This document shows positions 23,100-31,655 of a stretch of DNA of 36,673 nucleotides, piece by piece. Position numbers and translations under genes: made by a program. The DNA is from Lachnospiraceae bacterium (GTDB lineage: Bacteria > Bacillota > Clostridia > Lachnospirales > Lachnospiraceae): positions 1-36,673 of the forward strand of contig VSOA01000005.1 in NCBI GenBank assembly GCA_009774585.1, in the 5' to 3' direction. Within the stretch, counting starts at the first letter, position 1, and each line of letters starts with the position of its first letter. The notes beneath the pieces were generated by a model that saw only the letters and a list, made by a program, of their open reading frames with translations, ran no database searches and had not been told where the DNA came from.

Positions 23100-24188
23100 A
23101 TGATATCAAATCAGATTTTACAAAATACGATTGAGGGGTTGAAAGCAATCGCGAGAGTAGAGTTGTGCGTTGTGGATATTGACGGCAAGGCTGTGGCGAT
23201 GACGGCGGATGAAATGGAGAACTGCGGTAAACCGGCGGCAGAGTTCGCGAAATCACCCGCAGACTCACAGGAGATACAAGGATATCAATATTTTAAAATA
23301 TTTGATGAACAGCAGCTTGAATACATTCTGATTGCCGGTGGAGTCGGCGAGGACGTCTATATGGTAGGAAAGATGGTTGCTTTTCAGATTCAGAATCTGC
23401 TGGTGGCATATAAGGAACGGTTCGATAAGGATAATTTCATCAAGAATTTATTGTTAGACAATTTGCTTTTGGTAGATATATACAGCCGTGCTAAGAAATT
23501 ACATATCCAGACCGATGTTAAGCGCGTGGCGTTAATTATTGAGACGGACAATGCCAAAGACAGCAATATACTGGAGATGATGCGCACTTATTTCGGCAGC
23601 AACAGCAAGGACTTTATCACTGCCGTGGATGAGAATAATGTCATCGTAGTGAAGGATTTGTCCGAGTCAGACAGCACTAAGGAGATTGACAAGGCAGCGG
23701 GTAATATTGCAGCGTTTCTGGAGAAGGAGAATCTGCAAGATGTCAGAATCGCTTACGGTACGGTGGTTAGTGAAATCAAAGACGTAAGCCGTTCTTATAA
23801 GGAAGCGAAGATGGCTTTGGACGTCGGTAAGATTTTCTTCGGAGAGAGAGACGTCATTGCGTACAGCGAACTGGGCATCGGACGTCTGATTTATCAGCTT
23901 CCGATTCCTTTATGCAAGATGTTTATCAAAGAAATTTTTGATGGAAAAAGCCCGGATGATTTTGATGAGGAGACACTGGTTACGATCAATAAGTTTTTCG
24001 AGAACTCGTTGAATGTGTCGGAGACTTCCAGACAATTGTTTATACACAGAAACACATTGGTATATCGTCTGGATAAACTGCAGAAGAGCACGGGACTTGA
24101 TCTTCGTGTGTTTGAGGATGCGATCACATTTAAGATTGCGCTCATGGTAGTGAAATACATGAAATATATGGAAAACTTTGAATACTAA
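23100..24188 (+). CDS. CdaR/PucR-type helix-turn-helix regulator
   Basis: A 362-residue transcription regulator. The N-terminal ~110 residues (MISNQILQNTIEGLKAIARVELCVVDIDG and VGKMVAFQIQNLLVAYKERFD) resemble the sugar-diacid recognition domain of CdaR. A middle degenerate GGDEF-like domain follows (~140-260), then a C-terminal PucR-type HTH: FFENSLNVSETSRQLFIHRNTLVYRLDKLQKSTGLDLRVFED (~300-345). ATG 23100 fits AAGGGGTGG upstream; ATG 23082 lies before that site. The ligand is unknown: no sugar-acid or purine genes are nearby, and it lies just 23 bases upstream of ftsE, so it may read an envelope or metabolic signal for the ftsEX operon (inference). Confidence 0.88.
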   Translation: MISNQILQNTIEGLKAIARVELCVVDIDGKAVAMTADEMENCGKPAAEFAKSPADSQEIQGYQYFKIFDEQQLEYILIAGGVGEDVYMVGKMVAFQIQNLLVAYKERFDKDNFIKNLLLDNLLLVDIYSRAKKLHIQTDVKRVALIIETDNAKDSNILEMMRTYFGSNSKDFITAVDENNVIVVKDLSESDSTKEIDKAAGNIAAFLEKENLQDVRIAYGTVVSEIKDVSRSYKEAKMALDVGKIFFGERDVIAYSELGIGRLIYQLPIPLCKMFIKEIFDGKSPDDFDEETLVTINKFFENSLNVSETSRQLFIHRNTLVYRLDKLQKSTGLDLRVFEDAITFKIALMVVKYMKYMENFEY

Positions 24189-24211
24189 GAAGATATATAG
24201 GAGTGAAGAAC

Positions 24212-24943
24212 GTGGCGGCAAAGAAAAAGAAGAAAAGTACGGCGGCAGAAAATGAAATCATTAATTTGACGAATGTATGTAAGGCATACTCTACCGGAGC
24301 CCCGGCGCTCAAGGATGTAAGCCTGCGAATTAACAGAGGCGAGTTTGTCTTTATTGTGGGAGACAGCGGGTCGGGTAAATCTACTCTGATCAAACTGCTT
24401 TTGCGGGAACTGACGATTACGAGCGGTTCAATCAATGTGATGGGATACGATCTGTCTAAGATCAAACATCGCAAAATTCCGAAGTTCAGAAGAAATCTCG
24501 GTGTTGTTTTTCAGGATTTCAGACTGCTAAAAGACCGTAATGTGTACGAAAATGTGGCTTTTGCACAGAGAATCATTCAGAAATCCAACAAGGAGATTAA
24601 GAAGAATGTGCCGAGTATTCTGGCGATTGTCGGACTGGCAGGCAAGTATAAGGCGAAGCCGAAACAACTGTCCGGCGGTGAGCAGCAGAGGGTGGCGTTA
24701 GCCAGAGCGTTAGTTAATAAGCCGACGGTTCTGTTGGCAGACGAGCCGACGGGAAATCTCGATCCTAAGAATTCGTGGGAGATCATGAAATTGTTAGAGC
24801 AGATTAATGAGAACGGCACTACGGTCATTGTTGTAACCCATAACAGAGAGATTGTCAATGCAATGCAGAAGAGGGTAGTTACGCTTAAGAAGGGCGTTAT
24901 CGTAAGCGATGAAGAAAAGGGAGGATACATAGATGAGGATTAA
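24212..24943 (+). CDS. ftsE: Cell division ATP-binding protein FtsE
   Basis: ATPase of the FtsEX complex, which does not transport but drives conformational control of peptidoglycan hydrolases at the division site. The 243-residue product has Walker A GDSGSGKST (~50-58), Q-loop VVFQDFRLL, ABC signature LSGGEQQRVALARAL, Walker B VLLADEPTGNLD and switch His in VVTHNREI. A Lys-rich N-terminal extension of about 15 residues (AAKKKKKS) precedes the usual start. GTG 24212 is chosen because AGGAG (24199-24203) is 8 bases upstream; GTG 24203 overlaps that site. Its stop overlaps the ftsX start by 11 bases. Confidence 0.96.
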   Translation: MAAKKKKKSTAAENEIINLTNVCKAYSTGAPALKDVSLRINRGEFVFIVGDSGSGKSTLIKLLLRELTITSGSINVMGYDLSKIKHRKIPKFRRNLGVVFQDFRLLKDRNVYENVAFAQRIIQKSNKEIKKNVPSILAIVGLAGKYKAKPKQLSGGEQQRVALARALVNKPTVLLADEPTGNLDPKNSWEIMKLLEQINENGTTVIVVTHNREIVNAMQKRVVTLKKGVIVSDEEKGGYIDED

Positions 24944-25829
24944 CAGCTTTTTCTATACACTCAGGCAGGGCGTCCGAAACCTTTTCAGAAATAAATGGTT
25001 TACCCTTGCGTCGATTGCAACGATTAGTGCATGTTTGTTCCTATTTGGATTGTTCTATGCGATTGTCACAAATTTCCAGAATATTGTGAAGAGTGCGCAG
25101 GAAGGCGTCGCAGTCTCCGTTCTGTTTGAGGAGGGGACGACAGAAGTCAGAATGCAGGAAATCGGGGAGATGATTTTACGTCGTACGGAGGTTGCGGAAG
25201 TTCAATTTGTATCCGCCGATGAAGCTTGGGAAGAGTTTAAGGGAGACTATCTTGGAGATTATGCGGATGGATTTACGGAGAATCCGCTCGCCAATTCCGC
25301 ACATTATGATATTTATTTAAGCGATGTATCCATGCAGTCTGCACTTGTAACATATTTGGAATCTTTAGATAATGTCAGACAGGTTAACCGTTCTGAACTG
25401 GTTGCGACGACACTGACCGGCGTGAATGCGCTGATTGCTTATGTTTCGGTCGGAATTATAGGAATTTTGTTTGCGGTGTCCGTTTTCCTGATTAGCAACA
25501 CGGTCATGATTGGTATTTCCGTCCGCAAAGAGGAGATCAATATCATGAAATATATCGGCGCAACAGACTTCTTTGTAAGATCGCCTTTTGTAATAGAAGG
25601 TATGATGATCGGATTGATCGGCGCAGCGATTCCGCTTGGTATTATCTACGGCGTATACAATATGGTAATTGATTATGTAATGACCAGATTTGCAGTGCTT
25701 GCCACATTGTTGAAGTTCCTGACGGTGGAGGAGGTATTCGCAGTACTGACACCGGTTTCGCTCGGAATAGGCGTAGGAATTGGTTTCTTGGGCAGTATTG
25801 CTACAGTCAGAAAACACTTAAGAGTATAG
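24933..25829 (+). CDS. ftsX: Cell division permease-like protein FtsX
   Basis: Membrane partner of FtsE. The 298-residue product has the four-segment topology of FtsX: TM1 (~21-45, ATISACLFLFGLFYAIV), a large extracellular loop (~46-165) which in other bacteria contacts the hydrolase, then TM2 (~168-192), TM3 (~222-244) and TM4 (~268-290). Conserved LVSADEAWEEF-type and NPLANSAHYDI motifs (here VSADEAWEEF and ENPLANSAHYDI) occur in the loop, and NIMKYIGATDFFVRSPFVIEG is the cytoplasmic coupling helix region. Translation is coupled to ftsE by the 11-base overlap. Confidence 0.96.
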   Translation: MRINSFFYTLRQGVRNLFRNKWFTLASIATISACLFLFGLFYAIVTNFQNIVKSAQEGVAVSVLFEEGTTEVRMQEIGEMILRRTEVAEVQFVSADEAWEEFKGDYLGDYADGFTENPLANSAHYDIYLSDVSMQSALVTYLESLDNVRQVNRSELVATTLTGVNALIAYVSVGIIGILFAVSVFLISNTVMIGISVRKEEINIMKYIGATDFFVRSPFVIEGMMIGLIGAAIPLGIIYGVYNMVIDYVMTRFAVLATLLKFLTVEEVFAVLTPVSLGIGVGIGFLGSIATVRKHLRV

Positions 25830-25848
25830 TATATAGTAAGGGATGTAT

Positions 25849-27054
25849 ATGAAGCATTGGAAGAAAGCAGTATGCCTGCTGCTCAGCGTGATAATTATAT
25901 TCACATATTCAGAGCCGGCGTGTGCAGTCACGAATGAGAGCATCCGGGAGAAAGAGGCGGAGATTGAGGCAGCGAGGAAGGAAGTCTCTAATTTAAAGTC
26001 AAGTCTTACGGATGTAGAAGCGCTAAAGAAAGAACTGGAGCAGTCCAAAAGCGATCTTACGACGTATGTGACAGAGTTGGATAATAAATTGAGCGGCATA
26101 CAAGAGAAAATACAGCAATATAATACATTGATTGCGGATAAGGAAGTACAGATTGAAGAGACTACCGCAGAACTGAATGAAGCGATCAGGCAGCAGGAAG
26201 AACAGTATGAGGCCATGAAAAAGCGCATCCAGTTTATGTATGAAAGGGGAGATACCTTCTATCTGGAATTACTTTTCTCGGCAACCAGCTTCTCGGATAT
26301 GATTAATAAGGCGGACTACATAGAAGCATTGTCTGAATATGATCAGAAAAAGCTGGAAGAATATGTAGAGATTAAAGAGATGGTGCAGCTTTGTAAAGAA
26401 GAGCTTGAGGCAGAGAAAGAAGTTCTTGACGAGGCGAAGGTTGCCGTGGAAGCCGAGGAGGCAAATATCAGCGCCCTGATCGGAGAGAAGGAAGCGCAGA
26501 TTGTTTCGGTTTCTACCGATATTTCTAACAAAGAGGCGGCAATCAAAGAATATGAGGATATGATCGCGCAGGAAAATGCGGAGATTGCGGCGTTAGAGAA
26601 GGCGGTTGCGGAAGAGAAAGCGAGACTTGCGGCAGAGAATGCGCAGGCGAGAACCTATAATGGCGGTATGTTTGCAATGCCGTGCCCGGGATTTAAGAGA
26701 ATATCAGATGAATACGGAAACCGTATTCATCCAATACTGGGTACACAGCAGTTCCATAACGGCGTGGATTTGGCGGCGCCAAGCGGAACGCCGATTTACG
26801 CTGCGTATGACGGGGATGTGGTTGCGGCAACATACAGCGGTTCGATGGGCAATTACATCATGATAGACCATGGAAGCGGTTTGTATACAATTTATATGCA
26901 CTGCTCTGCACTGTATGTCTCTAAGGGACAGACGGTTTATAAAGGACAGAATATTGCTGCTGTTGGAAGCACGGGACGTTCTACCGGACCACATCTTCAT
27001 TTCAGTGTGCGTCTGAACGGAAGCTATGTCAGCCCGTGGAATTATATAAGCTAG
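25849..27054 (+). CDS. Secreted coiled-coil M23 peptidoglycan endopeptidase (EnvC/PcsB-like role)
   Basis: A 401-residue exported protein: signal peptide (~1-25, VCLLLSVIIIFTYSEPACA), a long Glu/Lys coiled coil (~28-260), then a LytM/M23 domain (~275-401). The zinc ligands look intact: HPILGTQQFHNGVD (H...HxxxD) and GPHLHFSV (HxH), so it should be an active endopeptidase, unlike EnvC whose domain is degenerate. Coiled coil plus hydrolase next to ftsEX matches the known FtsEX-activated hydrolases (PcsB, CwlO, EnvC). Internal ATG 25849 fits the AAGGG site better than ATG 25843. Lies 19 bases after ftsX, so co-transcribed. Confidence 0.93.
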   Translation: MKHWKKAVCLLLSVIIIFTYSEPACAVTNESIREKEAEIEAARKEVSNLKSSLTDVEALKKELEQSKSDLTTYVTELDNKLSGIQEKIQQYNTLIADKEVQIEETTAELNEAIRQQEEQYEAMKKRIQFMYERGDTFYLELLFSATSFSDMINKADYIEALSEYDQKKLEEYVEIKEMVQLCKEELEAEKEVLDEAKVAVEAEEANISALIGEKEAQIVSVSTDISNKEAAIKEYEDMIAQENAEIAALEKAVAEEKARLAAENAQARTYNGGMFAMPCPGFKRISDEYGNRIHPILGTQQFHNGVDLAAPSGTPIYAAYDGDVVAATYSGSMGNYIMIDHGSGLYTIYMHCSALYVSKGQTVYKGQNIAAVGSTGRSTGPHLHFSVRLNGSYVSPWNYIS

Positions 27055-27075
27055 TAACGGATGGAGTGAGTTATT

Positions 27076-28455
27076 TTGAATCAAAACGGAGACAACAACT
27101 ATTATAATAATGATTATGGTCAAGGAAATGTGAATCAGGGTATGAAGAGTCCTTACTATCAACAGCCCGTACCGCCACAACCACCGCAGAGATATCCGGC
27201 GCCTGCGCCGGGAGGACTAAGCAACAAAGGCGGAGGCGTATTTCTGCTCGGGCTTTTAGTCGGCGTCATTATCATGACATTGGTAGGAAGCTGCACATAT
27301 GTAGGCGTGAGACTGTATCATTTGTACGACGATCAGAAAGCCAAGACGGCCAGCACAGAGGGAAACTCCAAAGACGGTATTCTCAATGACGACTCGATGG
27401 AGAAACTGGAAGCGCTGGAAGAAGTTATTGGTGAATATTATTATAAGGATGAAGACATTGATACCGAGGCGATGACGGAAGGCATGTACGCCGGACTGGT
27501 AGCTTCATTGGGAGACCCTTATTCTGTCTATTACACTGCCGAGGAATGGGCAGAATTGATGCAGGAAACCGAAGGGATTTACTATGGAATCGGTGCATAT
27601 CTGCAGCTGGATGTCGCTACGGGATTTGCCAAAATTAACGGCGTCATAGCCAATACACCCGCTGAGGAAGCAGGGCTGAGGGAGAATGACATTATTTACA
27701 TGGTAGATGACGAAATTGTGCAAGGAATGGAATTGACAGAGGTAGTGTCCAGAGTCAAAGGTGAAGAGGGCACGACGGTACATCTGACCATCTATCGTGA
27801 AGGAGAAGATGATTATTTAGAGTTTGACGTGGAAAGACGCAAGATTGAATCGCCGACTGTAAATTACGAAATGTATGATAACGGTGTGGGATATATCCAG
27901 ATTACGGAGTTCGATGATGTGACAACCGAACAGTTTACGGAAGCGCTGGCGGTGATCAAGGGCTCCAAGGCGAAAGGATTGATTTTGGATTTGCGCAGTA
28001 ACCCGGGCGGCAGTCTGCCGGTAGTGGTAGATATCGCCAGATCGATTCTTCCGAAAGGACTGATTGTGTATACGGAAGACAAATACGGAGAGAGGGAAGA
28101 ATATACCTGCGACGGTAAAAATGAGTTAAATATGCCGCTGGTTGTGTTGATTAACGGTAATTCCGCAAGCGCATCGGAAATCCTCGCGGGAGCGATTAAA
28201 GATTATGATAAAGGTACGCTGATTGGAACAACGACTTTTGGTAAGGGTATCGTGCAGAGAATACTGCCGCTTACGGACGGGACGGCTTTGAAACTTACTA
28301 TCAGTTCTTACTATACGCCGAACGGCAATGATATTCACGGAATCGGAATTGAACCGGATATTGAGTGCGAGTTTGACAGTGAGGCGTACTATGAAGATGA
28401 AGTGGATAACCAATTGGAGCGTGCAAAGCAGGAAATGATTAAAATGATTAAGTAG
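27076..28455 (+). CDS. C-terminal processing peptidase, S41 family (CtpA-like)
   Basis: Membrane-anchored serine protease of 459 residues. A cytoplasmic Asn/Tyr/Pro-rich N-terminus (~1-50, QQPVPPQPPQRYPAPAP) leads to one membrane segment (~56-78), a PDZ domain (~165-255, with INGVIANTPAEEAGLRENDII) and the S41 core. The Ser/Lys dyad is visible as Ser365 in NGNSASASEIL and Lys390 in TTFGKGIVQ, the usual 25-residue spacing. The start is TTG 27076: GGAG lies 9 bases upstream and an in-frame stop just upstream rules out an earlier start. It follows the M23 gene by 21 bases; CtpA-type proteases elsewhere process or degrade cell-wall hydrolases, so this M23 protein or FtsX-linked factors are plausible substrates (inference). 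Confidence 0.94.
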   Translation: MNQNGDNNYYNNDYGQGNVNQGMKSPYYQQPVPPQPPQRYPAPAPGGLSNKGGGVFLLGLLVGVIIMTLVGSCTYVGVRLYHLYDDQKAKTASTEGNSKDGILNDDSMEKLEALEEVIGEYYYKDEDIDTEAMTEGMYAGLVASLGDPYSVYYTAEEWAELMQETEGIYYGIGAYLQLDVATGFAKINGVIANTPAEEAGLRENDIIYMVDDEIVQGMELTEVVSRVKGEEGTTVHLTIYREGEDDYLEFDVERRKIESPTVNYEMYDNGVGYIQITEFDDVTTEQFTEALAVIKGSKAKGLILDLRSNPGGSLPVVVDIARSILPKGLIVYTEDKYGEREEYTCDGKNELNMPLVVLINGNSASASEILAGAIKDYDKGTLIGTTTFGKGIVQRILPLTDGTALKLTISSYYTPNGNDIHGIGIEPDIECEFDSEAYYEDEVDNQLERAKQEMIKMIK

Positions 28456-28523
28456 GATAGAAGTATAGGGAGACAGTCTGCTGTCCGCAAGACGGATAAG
28501 GGAAGAAAAGGAATTGTGTGTAT

Positions 28524-29834
28524 ATGAACATTGTATTGTTATCAGGGGGATCAGGCAAGCGGTTATGGCCGCTTTCCAATGACAGCCGGTCGAAACAGTT
28601 TATTAAGATATTTAAAACCGAAGACGGCAGCTATGAGTCCATGGTCCAACGAGTATATCGACAGATACGGGCGGTTGATGACGGCACTGAGGTGACGATT
28701 GCAACGTCTAAATCACAGGTGTCGGCAATCCATAATCAATTGGGAGAAGACGTAGGCATCAGTGTGGAACCGTGCCGTAGAGATACTTTTCCGGCAATTG
28801 CATTGGCGGCGGCATATCTGCATGATGTGAGAAGGGTTTCTGATGAGGAAGCCATTGTGGTCTGTCCTGTCGATCCGTATGTGGAGGAAGACTATTTTGA
28901 AGCGCTGCGCAGGTTGGGAGAACGCGCAGGTATCAGTGAAGCCAACCTTGTACTCATGGGTATAGAGCCGACGTATCCCAGCGCGAAATACGGATATATT
29001 ATTCCCGAGAACAAAGAGGGCGTCAGCCGGGTGTCTGTATTTAAGGAAAAACCTACGGAGGACAAAGCGCGGGAGTATATTGAAAAGGGAGCGCTCTGGA
29101 ACGGAGGCGTTTTTGCTTTTCGCTTAGGATATGTGCTGCAGCGCGCGCATGAACTAATCGATTTTACCGGGTATCAGGATCTTTTTGATAAATATGAGTC
29201 TTTGACGAAAATAAGTTTCGACTATGCTGTGGTGGAACATGAGGAACATATCGAAGTGATGCGCTTCGGCGGCGTATGGAAAGATATGGGAACATGGAAT
29301 ACGCTGACGGAAGCGATGGAGAGCGATAGCATCGGCAAGGCAATCCTGAATGAGCGTTGTGAGAATGTACATGTAGTGAATGAACTTAACGTTCCGGTTC
29401 TGTGTATGGGACTTAAAGATATGGTGGTGTCCGCAAGTCCGGAAGGGATTCTTGTTTCCGACAAAAAGCAGTCAAGTTATATCAAACCGTATGTGGATGA
29501 GATAGATCAGCAGATTATGTTTGCGGAGAAGTCTTGGGGCAACTTCCGCGTTATTGATATTGAAGAAGGAAGTATGACGATTAAAGTTACATTAAATCCC
29601 GGACACCGTATGAATTATCACAGCCACGAGCATCGGGATGAAGTGTGGACTGTGGTTGACGGGAATGGTAAGACCATTGTGGATGGTGTGGAACGTCAGG
29701 TAACTGCAGGCGATGTGATACAGATGCCCGCAGGAGTGGCGCATACGATATTTGCGGACACGAAGCTGCAGGTGATAGAAGTGCAGATTGGAACGGATAT
29801 CAGCGTGCATGATAAGAAGAAACTGAAGTTGTGA
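28524..29834 (+). CDS. Mannose-1-phosphate guanylyltransferase with C-terminal cupin (ManC-like)
   Basis: Makes GDP-mannose from GTP and mannose-1-phosphate for glycans. The 436-residue product begins MNIVLLSGGSGKRLWPLSND with the nucleotidyltransferase signature; PSAKYGYIIPE, FKEKPTEDKA and LWNGGVFAF follow. Residues ~330-430 form a type II phosphomannose isomerase-like cupin with NYHSHEHRDEVWTVVDG and GDVIQMPAGVAHTI metal-site histidines, so the protein may be bifunctional (isomerase plus guanylyltransferase). Length is slightly short of classic ManC (~475). ATG 28524 is 11 bases from AAAAGGA; GTG 28518 (5 bases) is possible. It follows the S41 gene after 68 bases; no other sugar-nucleotide gene is nearby. 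Confidence 0.9.
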   Translation: MNIVLLSGGSGKRLWPLSNDSRSKQFIKIFKTEDGSYESMVQRVYRQIRAVDDGTEVTIATSKSQVSAIHNQLGEDVGISVEPCRRDTFPAIALAAAYLHDVRRVSDEEAIVVCPVDPYVEEDYFEALRRLGERAGISEANLVLMGIEPTYPSAKYGYIIPENKEGVSRVSVFKEKPTEDKAREYIEKGALWNGGVFAFRLGYVLQRAHELIDFTGYQDLFDKYESLTKISFDYAVVEHEEHIEVMRFGGVWKDMGTWNTLTEAMESDSIGKAILNERCENVHVVNELNVPVLCMGLKDMVVSASPEGILVSDKKQSSYIKPYVDEIDQQIMFAEKSWGNFRVIDIEEGSMTIKVTLNPGHRMNYHSHEHRDEVWTVVDGNGKTIVDGVERQVTAGDVIQMPAGVAHTIFADTKLQVIEVQIGTDISVHDKKKLKL

Positions 29835-29991
29835 GATTTGCGGCAGGCGTTATATGACTCAACTGCCAGATGAATCGGGATATGTTACTCGCTTTCTGCG
29901 TTATTGTGTCGGTTTCTAACATAGATTAAGATGAAGATAAGACAGAGCTTTGTTGGTAGTGAAATATTTTCATCGGAAAAGGAGAAAGACT

Positions 29992-30822
29992 ATGGGAACC
30001 GACAATTTGAAAACGGGGGAAGTCATCTGTAAGAGGCGTAAAGAGTTGGGTTTGACGCAGAATCAGCTTGCCAAATCCCTTAATATTTCATTTCAGGCAG
30101 TTTCAAAGTGGGAAAATAATACGGCGTACCCGGATATTGAGATGCTTCCGAAATTGGCGGCGGCGCTTCATACAACCGTTGACGCGCTGCTCGGTTACAG
30201 CAGTGTGGTAACGGATTATGACAGGCGGTATAATACCGAGGAATATTATTGGGGGCTTATGCCGAACCGCATTTGTTATGATATTATGAAGATTATGCCG
30301 CCGGTGAAACCGTATCGCGTGCTGGATATCGGCTGCGGCGAGGGGAAGGATGCCGTTTTCTTTGCAAAATGCGGATATGCAGTGACCGCATTTGACATAT
30401 CCGAGCAGGGAATTGAAAAAGCAAAAAAACTTGCGGAACATAATAAAGTAGATGTCAATTTCTTTAAGGCAGATATTTTTGACTATCGTCCTGATGCAGA
30501 ATATGACATTATATTCAGCAGCGGTGTGCTCCACTTTCTGCCGGACACCGACCGCAGAGAATTCTGTGACAGCCTGAAGGCTCATACTGCGGATGACGGT
30601 ATAGGCGCAATGAATGTATTTGTTCAGAAACCTTTTATAACGCGTGCTCCGGATGAAACAAGGGACGAGGCAAAGAGACATCCGTGGATTTCGGGTGAGC
30701 TGTTTGGATATTATCATGACTGGCTGTTTCATACCTGCAGGGAAGAAATTTTTGACTGCAACAGTGGCGGCGTACCGCATAAACATTGTATGGATACGCT
30801 GATTGCGCAGAAGATAGGATAG
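29992..30822 (+). CDS. XRE helix-turn-helix / SAM-dependent methyltransferase fusion
   Basis: A 276-residue two-domain protein. Residues ~6-65 are an XRE HTH: GEVICKRRKELGLTQNQLAKSLNISFQAVSKWENN, followed by MLPKLAAALHTTVDALLGY. Residues ~75-276 are a class I methyltransferase with SAM motif RVLDIGCGEGKDAVFFA (~115-131), acidic AFDISEQGIEKA, and post-II IIFSSGVLHFLP; the domain resembles TehB/methyltransferase type 11 proteins. AAAAGGAG (29977-29984) is 7 bases before ATG 29992. The fusion suggests a regulator whose DNA binding is tied to methylation or to SAM/substrate binding, or a resistance enzyme controlling its own gene; substrate unknown. It converges on a second XRE gene. Confidence 0.88.
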   Translation: MGTDNLKTGEVICKRRKELGLTQNQLAKSLNISFQAVSKWENNTAYPDIEMLPKLAAALHTTVDALLGYSSVVTDYDRRYNTEEYYWGLMPNRICYDIMKIMPPVKPYRVLDIGCGEGKDAVFFAKCGYAVTAFDISEQGIEKAKKLAEHNKVDVNFFKADIFDYRPDAEYDIIFSSGVLHFLPDTDRREFCDSLKAHTADDGIGAMNVFVQKPFITRAPDETRDEAKRHPWISGELFGYYHDWLFHTCREEIFDCNSGGVPHKHCMDTLIAQKIG

Positions 30823-30849
30823 AACGCCCCGTACGGAGTCTGTGTTTTG

Positions 30850-30872
30850 ATGCGGGAGTTAATCTCCCGCAT
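30850..30872. terminator. Hairpin between convergent methyltransferase-fusion and XRE genes
   Basis: ATGCGGGAG (30850-30858), loop TTAAT, CTCCCGCAT (30864-30872), a perfect 9-bp GC-rich stem. The loop contains the complement of the minus-strand gene's stop codon, so the stem overlaps that gene's last codons. Flanks are GTTTGTC on the plus side and CAAAACAC on the minus side, so U-tracts are weak in both directions. Confidence 0.5.
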
Positions 30873-31338
30873 GTTTGTCATGATGCATATTGACGGCTAT
30901 TGCAATTGCCGTGGCAACAATAATAATGATAAGATATCCCGTTATGCCCGGAAGCGAGTCACCTATTGCGGTGTCGAATAAAGCAAATCGGAAGACGATC
31001 AACATTGCAAAGGCGATGAGATAAATAATTGTACAACTCAGAATGCGGTAGCGTTTGCGCTCCGCTTTTTTTGTTTCGGATAAAAGCGCCTGTTGCTGTC
31101 GCTCTAACAGTTCCGTGCGGATGGTCAATTCGTCCACATCACTTTCTTTGAGCAGATAGTCGGTAGTGACGTTGAAAATTTTGCTTATTGCAATTAATCG
31201 TTCCAGTTCGGGTATGGCTTCGCCGGACTCCCATTTGGAGACGGATTGCCGGGAGACATTCAGCTTTTCGGCAAGCTGTTCTTGGGACAATCCTTGTGCT
31301 TTTCTCATTTCATAAATTTTGTTTGACAGATTCATCAT
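30859..31338 (-). CDS. Membrane-anchored XRE family transcription regulator
   Basis: A 159-residue regulator. Residues ~5-60 are an XRE HTH: IYEMRKAQGLSQEQLAEKLNVSRQSVSKWESGEAIPELERLIAISKIF. A charged linker (~65-100, RTELLERQQQALLSETKKAERKRYR) follows, then two hydrophobic segments (~101-118 and ~134-152) and a short His/Lys tail. Such HTH proteins with C-terminal membrane helices are common in Firmicutes, often with unknown signal. AAGGAGG lies 9 bases before the first ATG; the second ATG is adjacent. The upstream 100 bases carry direct repeats that could be its operator. It converges on the methyltransferase fusion and diverges from uvrB. Confidence 0.9.
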   Translation of the reverse strand: MMNLSNKIYEMRKAQGLSQEQLAEKLNVSRQSVSKWESGEAIPELERLIAISKIFNVTTDYLLKESDVDELTIRTELLERQQQALLSETKKAERKRYRILSCTIIYLIAFAMLIVFRFALFDTAIGDSLPGITGYLIIIIVATAIAIAVNMHHDKHAGD

Positions 31339-31366
31339 CTTTGTTTTCCTCCTTCATAGGTAGTTT

Positions 31367-31444
31367 GTATAGCAAATTTACTATGAGTGAAGTATAGCAA
31401 TAGAGACGGCTGCATACTATCAAGTTCACTGTCCAAACTATCAA
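31367..31444. repeat. Paired direct repeats upstream of the membrane XRE gene
   Basis: GTATAGCAA occurs at 31367-31375 and 31392-31400 (25-base period), and ACTATCAA at 31416-31423 and 31437-31444 (21-base period, two helix turns). On the minus strand they read TTGCTATAC and TTGATAGT and lie 29-106 bases before the XRE start codon, overlapping its likely promoter. They resemble stacked operator sites. Confidence 0.5.
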
Positions 31445-31522
31445 CTGTAAGTTGCATTATAAAACATTATACAATGATATGAAATTTTTTTGCCATATGA
31501 GATAAAATACTGACAAAAATAA

Positions 31523-31534
31523 GAACAAATGTTC
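31523..31534. promoter_or_regulatory. LexA (SOS) box of uvrBA
   Basis: GAACAAATGTTC is a perfect match to the Gram-positive LexA/DinR core GAAC-N4-GTTC. It ends 9 bases before the -35 element of the uvrB promoter, a position from which LexA can block polymerase. This predicts DNA-damage induction of uvrB-uvrA. Confidence 0.88.
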
Positions 31535-31543
31535 TGAAATTGC

Positions 31544-31572
31544 TGTACAAATCTATATTGGTATGCTATAAT
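31544..31572 (+). promoter_or_regulatory. uvrB promoter (extended -10)
   Basis: TGTACA (31544-31549), 17-base spacer, TATAAT (31567-31572) preceded by TG at 31564-31565 (extended -10). Transcription would start near 31579, leaving a 77-base leader before ATG 31656. The rest of the 31339-31655 gap holds the LexA box, the direct repeats listed above and no credible gene. Confidence 0.75.
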
Positions 31573-31655
31573 CGAAACTGCATTTGTATAAGATAGATAG
31601 AGTTTTGCAATGTGAGTGCGTTGCGCGCGATGGATAATCGGAGGTGATTTACTCT

